A DNA stretch of 64,000 nt from Mastigias papua (lineage: Eukaryota; Cnidaria; Scyphozoa; Rhizostomeae; Mastigiidae). The position numbers and the translations under genes are program-made. Below, in pieces: positions 1 through 36,520 of the stretch (position 1 is the first letter of the stretch; each line of letters begins with the position of its first letter). The notes under the pieces were generated by a model. The model was not told the DNA's origin. It did no database searches and worked only from the letters and a program-made list of their open reading frames with translations. The stretch spans positions 8,427,617 to 8,491,616 of the forward strand of contig OZ025279.1 of assembly GCA_964019165.1 (NCBI GenBank). Reading direction: 5' to 3'.

Positions 1-1
1 T

Positions 2-2035
2 GACGCTACTGGAACTAATAAATTTAAAATTAAATCTTCTTGGAATCCTCCTAAAGGTGACCCTTTGCTTGAATCTTATCTTTCTCTTGTGGAGAAGAGG
101 GTACTGTCCGTTTCAGCGGAGGGTAAGTCTTATCCTAATCTTTCTCATTCTGAGCTGTCTGCTCTTAAGTTTTTGAAATCTGATTTTGATTTAGTTATTA
201 AGGAAGCGGATAAGGGGTCAGCTGTGGTTGTATGGGACAGGGGGGATTATGTTACAGAAGCTGTCCGACAATTGGATGATAGGCAGGTTTATGAGGAAGT
301 TGAGGTGGACCCCACTGTAGAATTGGGTAAGACCATACATGATAGGCTAAAAGAATTAAGGGAGGAGGACCCGGGGTTAGAAGAGGTGACTGGTTACTTG
401 GAGGTTAATGATTCTAGGCTAGGTAGGTTTTATCTTTTACCTAAGATCCACAAGGGTCTTAGTAGCGTTAAGGGGCGTCCAGTCATCTCTAATTGTGGTA
501 GTATAACAGAGCATATATCAGAGTATTTAGATCACCACCTCAATCCGTTGGTCAGCTTCACTAGGTCTTACGTTAAGGATACTAACCACTTTTTAGCTAG
601 GCTAGGTAAGTTAGGTAGCATACCGGATGGGGCTTTTCTCTGCACTGTTGATGTAGTAGGGCTTTATCCCAGTATACCCCATGGGGAGGGTCTTGATGCC
701 ATGAGGGAAGCACTGGGTAGGAGGGTTAATCCAACCGTGGCTACTGACACCCTGGTTGGGTTGGCATCCCTGGTCCTTAAAAATAACTATTTTGAATTTA
801 ACGATAAGATATATAGGCAAAAGTTAGGAACGGCGATAGGCACGAGGTTCGCTCCGGCCTATGCTAACCTCTTTATGAGTGGGTTGGAAGAGAGGTTGTT
901 GGAGGCTTCGGCGGACAAACCACTAGTCTGGATGAGGTTCATCGATGATGTTTTCTTCATTTGGACACATGGGGAGGAAAAACTGAAGCTTTTCATCAAC
1001 TTTCTCAACAGTAGCCACGACAATATCAAATTTACAAGCGAGTATTCCCGGGAAACCATAAGTTTTTTAGATGTCCAGGTCACTATGGGAGAGGGGGGAG
1101 TCCTAACGACAGATTTGTTTTGCAAACCAACTGATACTCATCAGTTCTTGCATAAGAAATCGTGTCATCCGTGGCATACTAAGAAGGCGACTCCTTATAG
1201 CCAAGCCCTTAGGTATCGTAGGATTTGTTCGGAGGATCGCCAATTTAGAGATAGGGTAGGTAATTTAGCTGGATGGTTAAAGGATAGGGGCTATGAAGAG
1301 TCAATAGTTAATGAACAGATAGACAGGGTACGTAGGTTAGATAGGGAGACTCTTCTAGCTGAGACAGACAGAGGACCCAACCCTGGGAGGGGGGATAGGA
1401 TTCCATTAGTCATTACATACCATCCAGCGTTCAACAATGTGGGGAAAACAATAAGGAGTCTCCACTCTATGCTTTCAAACTCAGAGGAGCATAGGGAGGT
1501 GTTTCCTGAACCTCCGGTCACTGCTTTTAGGAGATGTAGGAACCTTAAGGACCTGTTAGTTAGGGCTAGGCTGGCTACTAACAATAACTGTGATGAAAGG
1601 GGTTGTACTCGTTGTGAAAAGTCCAGATGTCAAGTGTGTAAATCTATGTCTGAAAGTGATAGTTTCTATTCCCACGCAACTAGTAAGGAGTATAAGATTA
1701 ACTTTTCGTTTAACTGTGATTTGTCGGGTGTTGTGTATTTGTTTGACTGTGTTGTGTGTGGTGTTCAGTATGTGGGTAGTACTAACACGCCTTTTAGGCT
1801 TAGGTTTAATAATTATAAGGCGTGTTATCGTAGGGTTAGGTCAGGGTCTTCAGTTCCCCAGATGGACTTTTTCAGACATTTTTCTGAGGAAGGACATCAT
1901 GGGTTCGTGGAAGACATTCGTGTCACTGTTATTGATAAAATAATTGGGAGGGATAGGACACGTGAAAGTTTCTGGCAACATAAGCTGGACACTTTCACGC
2001 CCCGGGGTCTTAATGTTAAGGAAGTAGACGCATAG
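2..2035 (+). CDS. Penelope-like reverse transcriptase / GIY-YIG endonuclease, partial
   Basis: This reading frame is open from the window edge to a TAG at 2033-2035, about 677 codons, so the N-terminus is missing. The first ATG-like start drawn by ORF finders (TTG at 65) is not a true start, because the frame is open upstream. Visible RT features are YLLPKIHKG with GRPVISN (about residues 140-165), a TVDVVGLYPSIP block, GTRFAPAYANLFM, and the catalytic box FIDDVFF near residue 316. The C-terminal part has a cysteine cluster (CDERGCTRCEKSRCQVC) and then a GIY-YIG nuclease: VVYLFDC, YVGST, the arginine in FRLRFNNYK, and a glutamate in RESFWQHKL followed by PRGLN. It copies element RNA at a nicked target. 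No inactivating lesion is seen. Confidence 0.93.
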   Translation, partial: DATGTNKFKIKSSWNPPKGDPLLESYLSLVEKRVLSVSAEGKSYPNLSHSELSALKFLKSDFDLVIKEADKGSAVVVWDRGDYVTEAVRQLDDRQVYEEVEVDPTVELGKTIHDRLKELREEDPGLEEVTGYLEVNDSRLGRFYLLPKIHKGLSSVKGRPVISNCGSITEHISEYLDHHLNPLVSFTRSYVKDTNHFLARLGKLGSIPDGAFLCTVDVVGLYPSIPHGEGLDAMREALGRRVNPTVATDTLVGLASLVLKNNYFEFNDKIYRQKLGTAIGTRFAPAYANLFMSGLEERLLEASADKPLVWMRFIDDVFFIWTHGEEKLKLFINFLNSSHDNIKFTSEYSRETISFLDVQVTMGEGGVLTTDLFCKPTDTHQFLHKKSCHPWHTKKATPYSQALRYRRICSEDRQFRDRVGNLAGWLKDRGYEESIVNEQIDRVRRLDRETLLAETDRGPNPGRGDRIPLVITYHPAFNNVGKTIRSLHSMLSNSEEHREVFPEPPVTAFRRCRNLKDLLVRARLATNNNCDERGCTRCEKSRCQVCKSMSESDSFYSHATSKEYKINFSFNCDLSGVVYLFDCVVCGVQYVGSTNTPFRLRFNNYKACYRRVRSGSSVPQMDFFRHFSEEGHHGFVEDIRVTVIDKIIGRDRTRESFWQHKLDTFTPRGLNVKEVDA

Positions 2036-2471
2036 GTTTATTATTTATTTGAGTTGGCTGGTTTATTCTATATGTCTCACTATTTATTCTCCTCTTTTTA
2101 TTTTATGTCATGGTTTATACTTTCATTTAGTTATGCTTGTCTATTATATTATTTATGTCGCACCTTTCTTTGCTAGATCTCCCTCCGTTCAATAACGTCC
2201 TTTCTAGGTCATATTGGGTTTCCTTTTCATTTTATGTTACTTCACACTCACTTTGTTCTCGCATGGCTTTCTTTCTACCCCGCTGGGACGGTAGGTATCA
2301 GCTTCTCCAACACCCTTTTCCCTTATGCTAAATATAATTCCCCTTACATTCAATTTCAAATGCTATCCATTGTAAATCCAGTTTCATTGTGTAAAGTGCT
2401 CTATTGTCGTAAGTTAATTAGATATTGTTCCTTTGTTTTTATCGTTATATATGCGCTGTATGTACCGGGAA

Positions 2472-2536
2472 TGTTATAACTGATGAAGGCTTATGCCGAA
2501 ACGTTTTAAAAGTTGGAATTTTTTCTTGAGGGTCTA
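2472..2536 (+). ncRNA. Hammerhead-ribozyme-like motif at PLE 3' end
   Basis: The core reads CTGATGA (2480-2486), then a GGC-TTAT-GCC hairpin as stem II, then GAAAC (2498-2502), a short T/A-rich segment, and GTT (2512-2514). This order (CUGANGA, stem II, GAAA, tiny stem III, GUH) is that of a type I hammerhead with a minimal stem III, which is known from PLE terminal repeats. Against it, one extra A lies between the CUGANGA box and stem II, and a convincing stem I is not visible in a single copy. The same block recurs at 33832-33895 with only two or three changes, which supports it as a conserved element end. Confidence 0.5.
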
Positions 2537-2577
2537 TTTATGTCTTTAAAAAGTTCTTTATGATTGGAGCTATTTGA

Positions 2578-2677
<100 letters not shown>

Positions 2678-2701
2678 AATTGTCTCCTGGTTTTTCTGAG
2701 C

Positions 2702-2848
<147 letters not shown>

Positions 2849-3336
2849 GGCCATTTAATGATTTTATGAGTGTGAAACTCACAGTTGTATGATTGTATGG
2901 ATTTTACAGGACTTTCAATGCTTCTACATTCAAACTGATATATAAATATGGAGATACAAGCAACAATGAAAGGAGTTGGCCACCCTACTTCATTATAATG
3001 AAGAAGGGTGGCCAGCTCCTTTCATTGGCAGAAATGCCAATAGCTGCAGACAAGCATATTCTAACATATAGAGACAAGCATGTTTGTGACTAACATTAAA
3101 TTCATCAACAGTTACAAACTGCCTTTGGAAGCTAAAACAGTTTATCACTTCAAATACTCTAAATTTTCAACAAACGAGGATTCCATGGACAGCTGGATAA
3201 AGCTGCAAGAAAGTGTTTGTCTAGCAAATACAAGAGTGTGGAAATTATATATACCATTAATGAAAGTCAAAAGTAATGGTATATAACATACTATATAATC
3301 TACTACAAAACAATCCTTGAAACATTATCTACTTAC

Positions 3337-3512
3337 TGATGGGTCTACATCATCATTTGTGACTCCAGTTAGCTTGAGGTTCACAGGCTTTTTACAAAAT
3401 GGTGCTAAGCAAATAATTCCTTCTAGATAGTAGCCAATTGATCTTTGACAGCTACACTGGTGCTCAAGTGTCCCACCATATAACAAGCCTGGTTTGTATG
3501 TTATTGATGTAC
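3337..3512 (-). CDS. RCL1: RCL1 exon 3
   Basis: It is 176 bases long, ends in phase 0, and codes for TSITYKPGLLYGG through NDDVDPS. The donor GTAAGT lies at 3336-3331 on the minus strand. Confidence 0.93.
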
Positions 3513-5903
3513 CTTAAAAGTCACAAAATTATTAGAAAATACTATTTTGATAAACAGTGAAAATAATACAAAATCACAACAGGCACTAAGGTCATATGTA
3601 ATAGAATCTCATTCCATTTATCAAATGTCTATAATTTATATAAAGGTGTTTATTACCTGTTTCATTTATTTCTATTTTTGAACCATTTGTCATTCTATCC
3701 AACAACCTTAAGAAACTTGCTTCAAATTCTGAAAGGAAGAATGGACAGTAAGACTTCCAGGTATATGAATCAAACGAAGTCCCCTCACAATTAATTGTAA
3801 GGGTAAACAATGGTCAAATTGGACAAAAGAAAATGAGGCAGGTTTGTGAAAACTAAGCTGAGAATGGATGAGAACAATGAAATCAAAGTCACAAGCACAT
3901 TTTACATGAGCTCCTTACCTTCTAACATAATATCTTATATTTTGTACATCATGTATGATTTTAGAAGCTCTCTGTTCAATAACAAAGTTAATATCCCTAT
4001 AATTTAGCCTTGATTTCTTATTTTATCAAACTTACTCTAGAATGGCATGGAAGGATAGCAGTTTTGAACAAACCCTTGCTCATGAAAACAGGCTGCTTTA
4101 TGCATAGAAGGCACACACTGCATACCCACATGAGCATACACTATGGCAGTGAATGTGCACAAATGCCTACCATGTTGTCTCCAATTAATAACTCCATGTA
4201 TTTCAAACAGCCCTCTCTAATAGACAATCCATGCAAATTTTAAAAGTCTTATATGCTGAGCAAACTTTCTTTTTTATTTAATGGTCCTCTCCAGTTAAGA
4301 CTCTTGTATTAAGTCAATGAAATTTTACAAGTGCCCTGGAGGCTTATTGGAAAAAATACAGCATTCCCCCATGTACAAATCTTATGGAAATCTTTGTTAG
4401 GTAATTTGATTCATGCAAAAGATAATTTTGGAATACCAAAACAGAGTTAGCCATTCCTCATTGCAAATCAATGTTTGGTGAGAGATGCTTCTCTCATAAA
4501 GGTGCTAAGCTATGGAATGATCTTTCCATTGAAATCAAATCTTCCAAAAATTATGAAATATATTCTAAAACTATATCTGCAATGTCAAGGTGAAGTCTTG
4601 ATTCTCTTTTGCATGTTATGTCATACATAATTTTAGCTTTAAATTATTTATTTTAATTTTGTGTTTCTTTTAACACTTTCAGATAACATTGTAAATAAGA
4701 TCTTAAGTTTGTATTATTTTCAGTTTGATCTATTTATATAAGTATTGTAACATTTTAGCATGGCTCACTACAAATCAATCCTTAGACTGACATGGCTACC
4801 ATGCCTAAAGAATTGAAAATCAAATCAAATCAAATGTGAAAATTAAAAATTGTGTGCCAATTTGAAAATCTTATGCCTAACATGTACCTTAATATGGCTC
4901 TTATGCACAATTCTGAAATCTGAGTGCAATCCTTCTACACCAACCATTTGTTATTCAAATTTTCAAACAACTATTTATCAATTCCACATTATGCTAAATT
5001 CCCATAATGGCTTTTCACCCATTCAGAATCCTTTCTAAATCTATACAAGGCACACAGTATTGAATAGAACTAGAAACAGAATATGCTTGAGGCTTTACAT
5101 GTTAACCAGACTGCAGAGTATGGCCTCTTTCAACAAGATCTCACGTCTGCATGAGTAAAAGGCCAGGTGTGCAATTGTGCAATTGGTCCCAGGTGCACAG
5201 TAAGTGTGCACTTGACTTTTTGACTTAAAAAGTGAAACCAGTTTAGTTATTTTCTATTGTTTTTCGTCATGAAAAGTTCTGTATTAAACAGCTTACACAT
5301 CAGAGCAATTTTTACTTCATTATTATCATTATGAAGGCTGAAAAATATTGAAACATTTGAGACTAGAAATCTATTTGCCAAAATACCACTCCATGTTGAA
5401 GAGCTGCAATCTGGCATGTAAGAATGTTTTTTTTATATGAATATGATACTTTGACATAAAACCAATGGCTTCATCAGCCAACATATCTAAGGTTGGCTTC
5501 AAGCAGAAATGCAAACGTATCTGTAATTTTAAACAAAGTTGCTATTTTATTGGTCATCAACTCACTCTGTAAATAGTATTCCTGCATGCAACCTTACACA
5601 AACAAATTAAGCGGAAGTTCTGTGCATTTTTCAAGGGACTACATAAAAGATAAAACTAGTACAAATATATCCTTCATGCTTTTCCACTTGCCGTTAGTGA
5701 TTGTGCACTAATAGAAACTGTTAGTGACACTGATAAAAAATGAAGAGTGCCAACTTACCTTTAACACCTGGATCATCATCATCCACTCTAATCGACTTTA
5801 TTCTAAGGGGTCTTCCGGATAAGGTGGCAAAAACGAGTCTTTGTCGGAAGAAATTACAGCCTTCGTATTGCAGTACAGCACTGGATTCCTTTTTATCCGG
5901 CAT
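3337..5903 (-). CDS. RCL1: RCL1 (RNA 3'-terminal phosphate cyclase-like protein), exons 1-3, 3' part outside window
   Basis: Three minus-strand exons join in phase: 5759-5903, 3657-3728 and 3337-3512 (131 residues). Together they match the N-terminal part of RCL1: GCNFFRQRLVFATLSGRP, then FEASFLRLLDRMTNGSKIE, then YKPGLLYGGTLEH and GVTNDDVDPS. RCL1 is a nucleolar protein of the cyclase fold that has lost cyclase activity and works with the GTPase BMS1 in the U3 processome during 18S rRNA maturation. The start is ATG at 5901-5903, which gives a Met only about 12 residues before the conserved GCNF block. The next expected segment (VDVLKA-like) is not found between 3336 and 1, so the gene continues left of the window across the PLE. 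It points away from AGL, about 4 kb apart. Confidence 0.92.
3657..3728 (-). CDS. RCL1: RCL1 exon 2
   Basis: It is 72 bases long (phase 2 in, 1 out) and codes for EFEASFLRLLDRMTNGSK and on to NETG. The acceptor is TTTCAG and the donor GTAATA. Confidence 0.92.
4470..4836 (+). mobile_element. LINE 3' end fragment with CAAAT-type tail
   Basis: The translation CFSHKGAKLWNDLSIEIKSS (about 4478-4540) is the typical C-terminal end of a CR1/Jockey-like LINE ORF2. It is followed by an untranslated tail ending in repeated AAATC units at 4817-4836. It is 5'-truncated and lies in RCL1 intron 1, antisense to the gene. The LINE at 31130-32860 has a similar AAATC-rich tail. Confidence 0.65.
5405..5500 (-). 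mobile_element. Decayed PLE terminus with hammerhead-like remnant
   Basis: On the minus strand, CTGATGAAGCC leads into TTGG and then TTTTATGTCAAAGTATC and an AT-rich run. The layout matches the CTGATGA / stem / CGAAACGTATC ends at 33596-33711, but the GAAAC box has decayed to AAAG. This is an inference from pattern only. Confidence 0.3.
5759..5903 (-). CDS. RCL1: RCL1 exon 1
   Basis: It codes for 48 residues plus one base, begins MPDKKESS and contains GCNFFRQRLV. The donor GTAAGT follows on the minus strand at 5758-5753. Confidence 0.93.
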
Positions 5904-6119
5904 TTTGATGTTTCAGACTTGAGCCTGCGGACTTGAGCACGTGATAAAAATTTTAAACAAGAACCTATTATGTGTCAGCCTCATAAACACCGGGTGCATG
6001 ATTAGGAGGTAGATTTTGGCGGCAGGAGTGAAAGCAGAAAGTCTACGTAGGAAATTATAGCCTTAAAACTGGGGGGAAATGACAGGCATATAACAGTTTA
6101 ATATATCAAGGTAATTATG

Positions 6120-6490
6120 TGAAGCCACATTAATCTCGCAAATGGCAGTGTCTTATTTCGGAAGGAGTAGTTTGTCCATTTTGTTCACTCACGGGTTCAC
6201 TCAGGGAAGGAGTAGCATTGATTTGCTCCTTCAGGTATAGAGAGCAATCAAGTTCTACACCAAGGTATCTTTTTTGCTGCGCAAATTGTATCTCATGCTC
6301 ACTAATTTTCAACTCTAAATGTACATTCTGCTGCTTAAGAATGGTATGCCTTGATTTTGTAGTTACTAACACTGCGTGAGTTTTAGCTACACTTATAGAA
6401 AGTTTTTTTTTACTTTAAAACCAAGACTTCAAGTCAACTTAAGTAATTTTTAATGCCTCATTGAGCCAAGTCATATCCTTAGACTGGAAA
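6120..6490 (-). pseudogene. LINE reverse transcriptase fragment
   Basis: Minus-strand translation gives KLSISVAKTHAVLVTTKSRH, then EHEIQFAQQKRYLGVELDCS and LYLKEQI. This matches the segment after the catalytic box of CR1/Jockey-like LINE RTs (AKTQSML..., YLGVxID). The same protein region occurs intact-looking at 31714-32124 and at 47888 onward. It is broken by frameshifts on both sides. Confidence 0.7.
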
Positions 6491-7399
6491 GAAACAGTGG
6501 TAGAAGTCATAGAAGTAAAAGACTACATGGTAGAAAATGTATTAGAAGAAATGACAAAGCCCAATTGAAGTACCACTGTTGAATGATGCCAAAAAGCTAT
6601 CAAATGGTTGTTGATAGGTAAGGAAAGAATCATGCTTTGTGAGTATATAAATCAATGATCATTTAACATACAAGCCGGTGGGGAAATTCCCAAGCAGGCC
6701 CTTAAATCCCCCCAATAGTTGCTATACAGGTCTCAACAAACGAGTGCCCTTTCTATAAAGGTGTGTTGAAAATTAACTCTGAATACTCCCCGTACAATGC
6801 CTATGTATCAAATTGCTTTTCTTCTTTCGTCGCATTACTTTCAGTCAATGTCCATTCAATTTTCTTGCACTACAGGAAAGTCAGGTAGTTAAATCCACGT
6901 CCCTTGCTGCAGCGTCCTTTATCATCAATTCCCTTGTAGTGAAAGCTCCTTTAAAAGTCCTCTGGTATATACAGTGGTGTAATCGACAATAGGCTGAAGT
7001 TAGCGCAATTTCTAAGGGCCTCCGAGCTCTTTGAGACCCCAAGGGGGCCCGTTCCAAGTTTTTAAGGGGCAGGCTTTTAAATTCGTTAATGTAGATGGAC
7101 ATTTAGCAGACTGATATCCCTCAGTTTAATAATTGCTTATTGCTTCTTTGCCCTCTTATTCATAAAAGTCCTTACTCGTTAGTTTTGGTCTAGGTTTGGC
7201 AAAGAAATTTTGTGCTTGAAAAAGCGCTAAAATATGCCTAAGTGCTCCAAGCCATTGTTTTCCACCACGTTCTATAAAGTGCACTTGACGTAAGTGCAAG
7301 ATATCAAGAGCACCCCCCTCCCCGCAAGATATCAAGAGCGTCCCCCTCCCCTACCTCTTGCACGCAAACACAAGCATTTCAAGGAGCTCCCTTTTCTCC

Positions 7400-7740
7400 A
7401 ATTTGTGCGTAGGTACTATATGACAGGGGTAGGTTTATCAATAGATCGGAGATACCTAGCTATTCAACAAGGAATTATATTGGTATTGACATTCAAAGGC
7501 GAAATCTGGAATTCTCAAATAAAAGTTTCTTTTGCTCTGGTGTCAAAACATGGAATGAAATTTCAAGGACTATCGGGATGGGCTCCATAATCTCTTTGTT
7601 CAAAAGAAATTTGATGGAATTCCTACAAAGTTGTTAGATTCCCAAGGCACAATCCCTTGATGGAACAACGTTTTGGTTTTGTTACATCAAAGAGTTTATT
7701 TACTGTAATAGTTATTTATTTATTTATTTATTTATACTGA
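7400..7740 (+). pseudogene. LINE ORF2 C-terminal fragment with (TTTA)n tail
   Basis: One frame reads SFFCSGVKTWNEISRTIGMG and on to LFKRNLMEFLQ before a stop near 7640. This resembles the last ~40 residues of LINE ORF2. A (TTTA)n run at about 7705-7735 follows and may be its tail. Confidence 0.5.
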
Positions 7741-9896
7741 TAGGGTATTCATGGGTTAAGAAGTGTAAATATAAATGTAAAAGTGTAAAACGATTAACCT
7801 TCAAAGTTCAGTGGCGACGGCAATAACAAGAAAGTAGAGAAACAAGAGTCAAAAAGTGGAAATATTTTTTAGTGGCACATTTTCTGAGCCACGCCGTGTT
7901 CGTTTACCTGAAATTTAATTATTTCAGTTGGCTATACGCGCTATAATTCCAAACTGTTACTTTCAGATCTAATCAATTTCATATAGCTTCATCTCAATGA
8001 CCACCTTTGGGTAAATTTGAGGGCAAGTCCACCCATTTTATCAGTGGTTCTACCACAGGTAATAAATGCTTAACACTATAAGGTACAATAAGATTGATAG
8101 ATTTGCGTCACTACAACCAAGTGGCATTTTGTAAACTTAACCGTTAACTCACCCCTGTTTCTGCGTATAATCCAATCTCTTTTATGTCCTACTCAAGAAG
8201 ATTTTGGCGTAGACGAAACTACGAAATTCATGCTGGGGGTCGCAGAAAATATCGTGTACGAAAAATTTTCGGCGCCCGCTGAACGCCAAGTTCACTCTGG
8301 ATTTCGGAGTAAATATGTTTATAGGCAACGGTTTCTCTTGGCAGCAGCTAAAAGTTGTACAGTGTACACCAACTTGCAAGTGATTCATGCAGTTTGATTC
8401 ATTCGTCTCATAAAGCTTTAGTAGATAAAAGAGTAAATCCTCTTGCTCTGTTTTAGAAGGCCCTAGCTTCGCATGCTTCAACTAGACCACTCTAAATAAA
8501 CCTTGACCCGTGAATAATCTGAAGTACATTCCACTTTTAGCAGAACTCACGCGAAACACAACAGTTCAATGGAAAAGCAGCCAGCCAACCTTTCCAACTG
8601 AAATTCAAGCAAATTTGTGTATTTGATTAATAATGGAGCAATATTCAATCGCTAAAGATTTCCGGTACGATTTATTTTGTTTCTAAATCTGACAAAATAG
8701 GATACTTTCTCTTTAGAAGGTATAAACTGTGTCCCCAATTGTTGTTGACTAGAGCCATGTCCTAAAACACCCCTAGTTGCGCACCTGGTACATGTGTCGC
8801 CATGAAAGACCCTGCTCCTCCATTGTGTCCTAGCTGATAGTACGAGGGTTGAAGAAAGTATGGCATTAATTCAAATAAACAATTATTTACTTTCTATATA
8901 AATTGCACTCAATGCATGAGCTAAGTTGTTATTGGACAATCTCCAGTGTGCTCGTTACCCAATGTGCAAAGTAGACAAGTGCTGGATTGGCAGTTGTTTA
9001 ATGTGTGCCTCATATAAAGTCAAGTCTGCATTCATATCAAACTAATGGTCTAGCTTAGGTTAATTAGAAGTTAAACATGTGCTCAAGCCATTTTGAATTG
9101 CTGCAACTAATGCTTTTCCTTCGCTAGACATGACCAATTGCAAGACTTCGTTGAAAGTCAAATATTTGAAAATAGAAATATGAAAAATAAAAATAAAAGT
9201 AACCCATTGGCTCACTCCTCAAAGATTGTACAAGATAGCTTTTCTCGAACCATTCCCAAATAAAGACTTAAGTTACGCGCATCATGAGCCAATGCCATTG
9301 CTTTCGAATAGTGGAAAGGGATAACAAATCTTTTACCCGGGAGATATGACTGTCAATGCCAAATAACAGGGTGTAGTGGAATGCACTATTGCCCAACAGA
9401 TATATCCAGAATGCACTTTTCTTTTGAAACCAACTGGGAGTTGCAAAGCTATAGCCCTGTGTCGGCATAGACCAATTTGGTAAATCCTCTGTAATCTATT
9501 GTTAAGCTGAGATAGAACTATATATTCCTTTGATGAGCTCATGGATTAGGAATAGAGTATAATACTGTAGCTTGCAACATACAAACGCATCAAGAACCAT
9601 AACACTAGCTATTTTTCACAACCCCGTGTTTGCGGAGATTTCATTTCCTCACCCACAGTAAGTTAAGTGTGTTACACAAACTTTTGACCAGTCTTGGTGT
9701 TGTTGTTGCACCAACTTGTAGGATGACTTGTAGCAAATGGGCAGGTCCTACAACATTGAGCAGTGATATAACCTTGACTCTGCAGAAAGTTGGCGAGGGA
9801 AACTTCTTTTGTCAATGATAAATACTTTGCTGGTATTGTAAACGTATTTTCCTTTACAGGCAGTGTCTGATGGCAGCACAGGCATACTACTAGCTT

Positions 9897-34450
<24,554 letters not shown>

Positions 34451-36512
34451 TGCTTTTTTATCATGAATGTCATTTGGTGATGGTTTTGCTCTGCTGTTGT
34501 TTCAGTGTGATGACTTTTATGCTCTGCTATTTCTATGCGAATGTAGGCTTCATGTTAACTATTCATAGTTGCAATCTTCTTATTTGACTTCGGTCAGATT
34601 TTTATAAGCACCTTCTTGAAGCTGAATGAACTCATTTAATTGGCAAGAGTAGTTTTATTCGCTGTTTAGATTCATGAAGGTAAGCATTGTTTTGTGAAGA
34701 TATGAACATAGCCTGATTTGGACAAAATGCTCTGAAGACCTGCTCGACACCCTTAGCTCTATCGTTTTGTGTGTCACATTTCATATTTAAAAAATGTCGA
34801 TAGGAGTTTGAAAGGCGACTTTTATATTTGTTATTTGCTCAGCAGATGAGTTGACAGTTAACATCCAGTTTGTTTTGTAAATTTCTAATATAGTAGTCTT
34901 TACTGATAGAACTTGGTAAAGTTGGAGCTCTTGGAAAACCATCAGAGAACTTTAGTGTTTCAAATTTCGTACTGGGGACAATTCAGAGATTGCATTTCAA
35001 TATTTCTCTTAGATTTGTGAAATATAGTAAAAACAGAGTTCTTTTTTAACTAATTGAACAGCGAATGTTAGATATTGAACAGCGCACTACTCTCGCTATT
35101 ATTATGTGGCATTTCGCTACTTTTTTCTTTGGCATTGTACAATCGTTCATTTCCCTTATTTCCGGGCTAAAATAGAGTCATGGATCGTTTTTGGACGCAT
35201 CTATTGCCTACTAATTTATGGCGCACCAATCTGCATCGCACCAGTATCGACTGTGTCCTTCAAAGGCTCTTCACAGTGTCAAATTGTTTTGATCGATTTC
35301 TTTCTCATCCTCTGAAATCTTAGTGACCCATGCCTATTTTCATGCAGACAAAGTGATTTTAGATTACTTTTTAGAACAGCCCTTTATTAGTATTAGGACA
35401 CGCTTGATTCATCATCGAAGTGCATTATAGCCGCGACTTAGATAACGAACAATCTCTCATCAGTTGATACATCTTTCCTTTTTGCATTGGTAATTGTACC
35501 GAAGCCCATTCGCAGTTCAATGTCTGGTACGGATCCCTGTCGCTTACGGTGATAGTGAAGCCAGACTGTAGGGAGGGCATTTTCCTAAGCTTTCTTGAAT
35601 TCATTTCGTGAATATAAGCATGCATTCTCAATTTTGGAATACTACAACTCTGGGTATTACGATTAGCATATGCCATTTATATTCGCAAGCCCTCAGCACT
35701 TTCATTCCCATCATTCTCAGTTTCATCAAATGGGATACCTTCAGTATTTAGCACGCGGTATTTTCACTGGATTATTCACTTCCAATTTTCGGAACACATT
35801 TCTTCAAAACCTACCAAGAACCTCCGTAATTCCTCCCACCTTCTCTCATTTTTACTTCAGACCAAGTTGTCTTTAGCTCTTTGTATCCATTATGAACAAG
35901 CTAGCTTTAGCAAAGATTACCTAGTCAAAGCGTAAAACAACCTGGAATTTTTCTTTCTCTTTTCTGTTTGTATTTTTCAATTATCCATCCATGTACTTCA
36001 CATTCCAATCTCCTTTTGCTCCTTGAATAGCAACGGCCTCAGGCACAGTGCTGCAGTAGATTTCTCAAGTAGAGCTCAGCTGATCCCATCTTTGCTTTGA
36101 TTTCGTTTTCAAACTGTGGAATGATTTGCATTCCATGTTTTTCCACTTCGTTGTATTTTTGGTTCCCTTTAAACATCGTTGTTAGAAGACTGCTACCCTG
36201 GTCTGCCGAGTCCTCCCCCCCCCCCGCTTCCCTGCTTCTCTGCTTCTGTGCAAGGTTATCAAAGTTGTGTTAAGCAGCTTAGTTAGTGAAGCCCCAATCT
36301 GCAGTGAGGAAATTTCTTTGCAAATTGCAAAGCGTTTATGCTAATACGTCAGATACACGCGCAATGAAATTTCAATGAAATTTATGCGAAAACTGTCACT
36401 GGTAATAGAGTTTGGACAGTTTTGTGCTTTTTCGCGTTTCACTTAAGACTGTCTTTTAGCAAAAGAGCCAGAAGTCGTAGGGCTTTCGTATAATTTTTGA
36501 GTTTTTTTATTG
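34451..36512. other. AGL 3' flank, no gene seen
   Basis: It contains the AGL 3'UTR of unknown length and then unremarkable AT-rich sequence. No ORF here has recognisable motifs. Confidence 0.5.
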
Positions 36513-36520
36513 TAAGAGGC

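Larger units (their letters stand above)
5904..9896. other. RCL1-AGL intergenic region
   Basis: This is the divergent intergenic space of about 4 kb. It holds two LINE remnants (about 6120-6490 minus, 7390-7640 plus) and a (TTTA)n tract. I found no convincing exon elsewhere in it. A pyrimidine-rich acceptor-like TTTACAG at 9853-9859 may mark a 5'UTR intron of AGL. Confidence 0.6.

Noticed and set aside
8182..8481. 99-codon minus-strand ORF between RCL1 and AGL
   Set aside because: It shows no recognisable motif, domain or splice context. It could be chance; transcript evidence would be needed.
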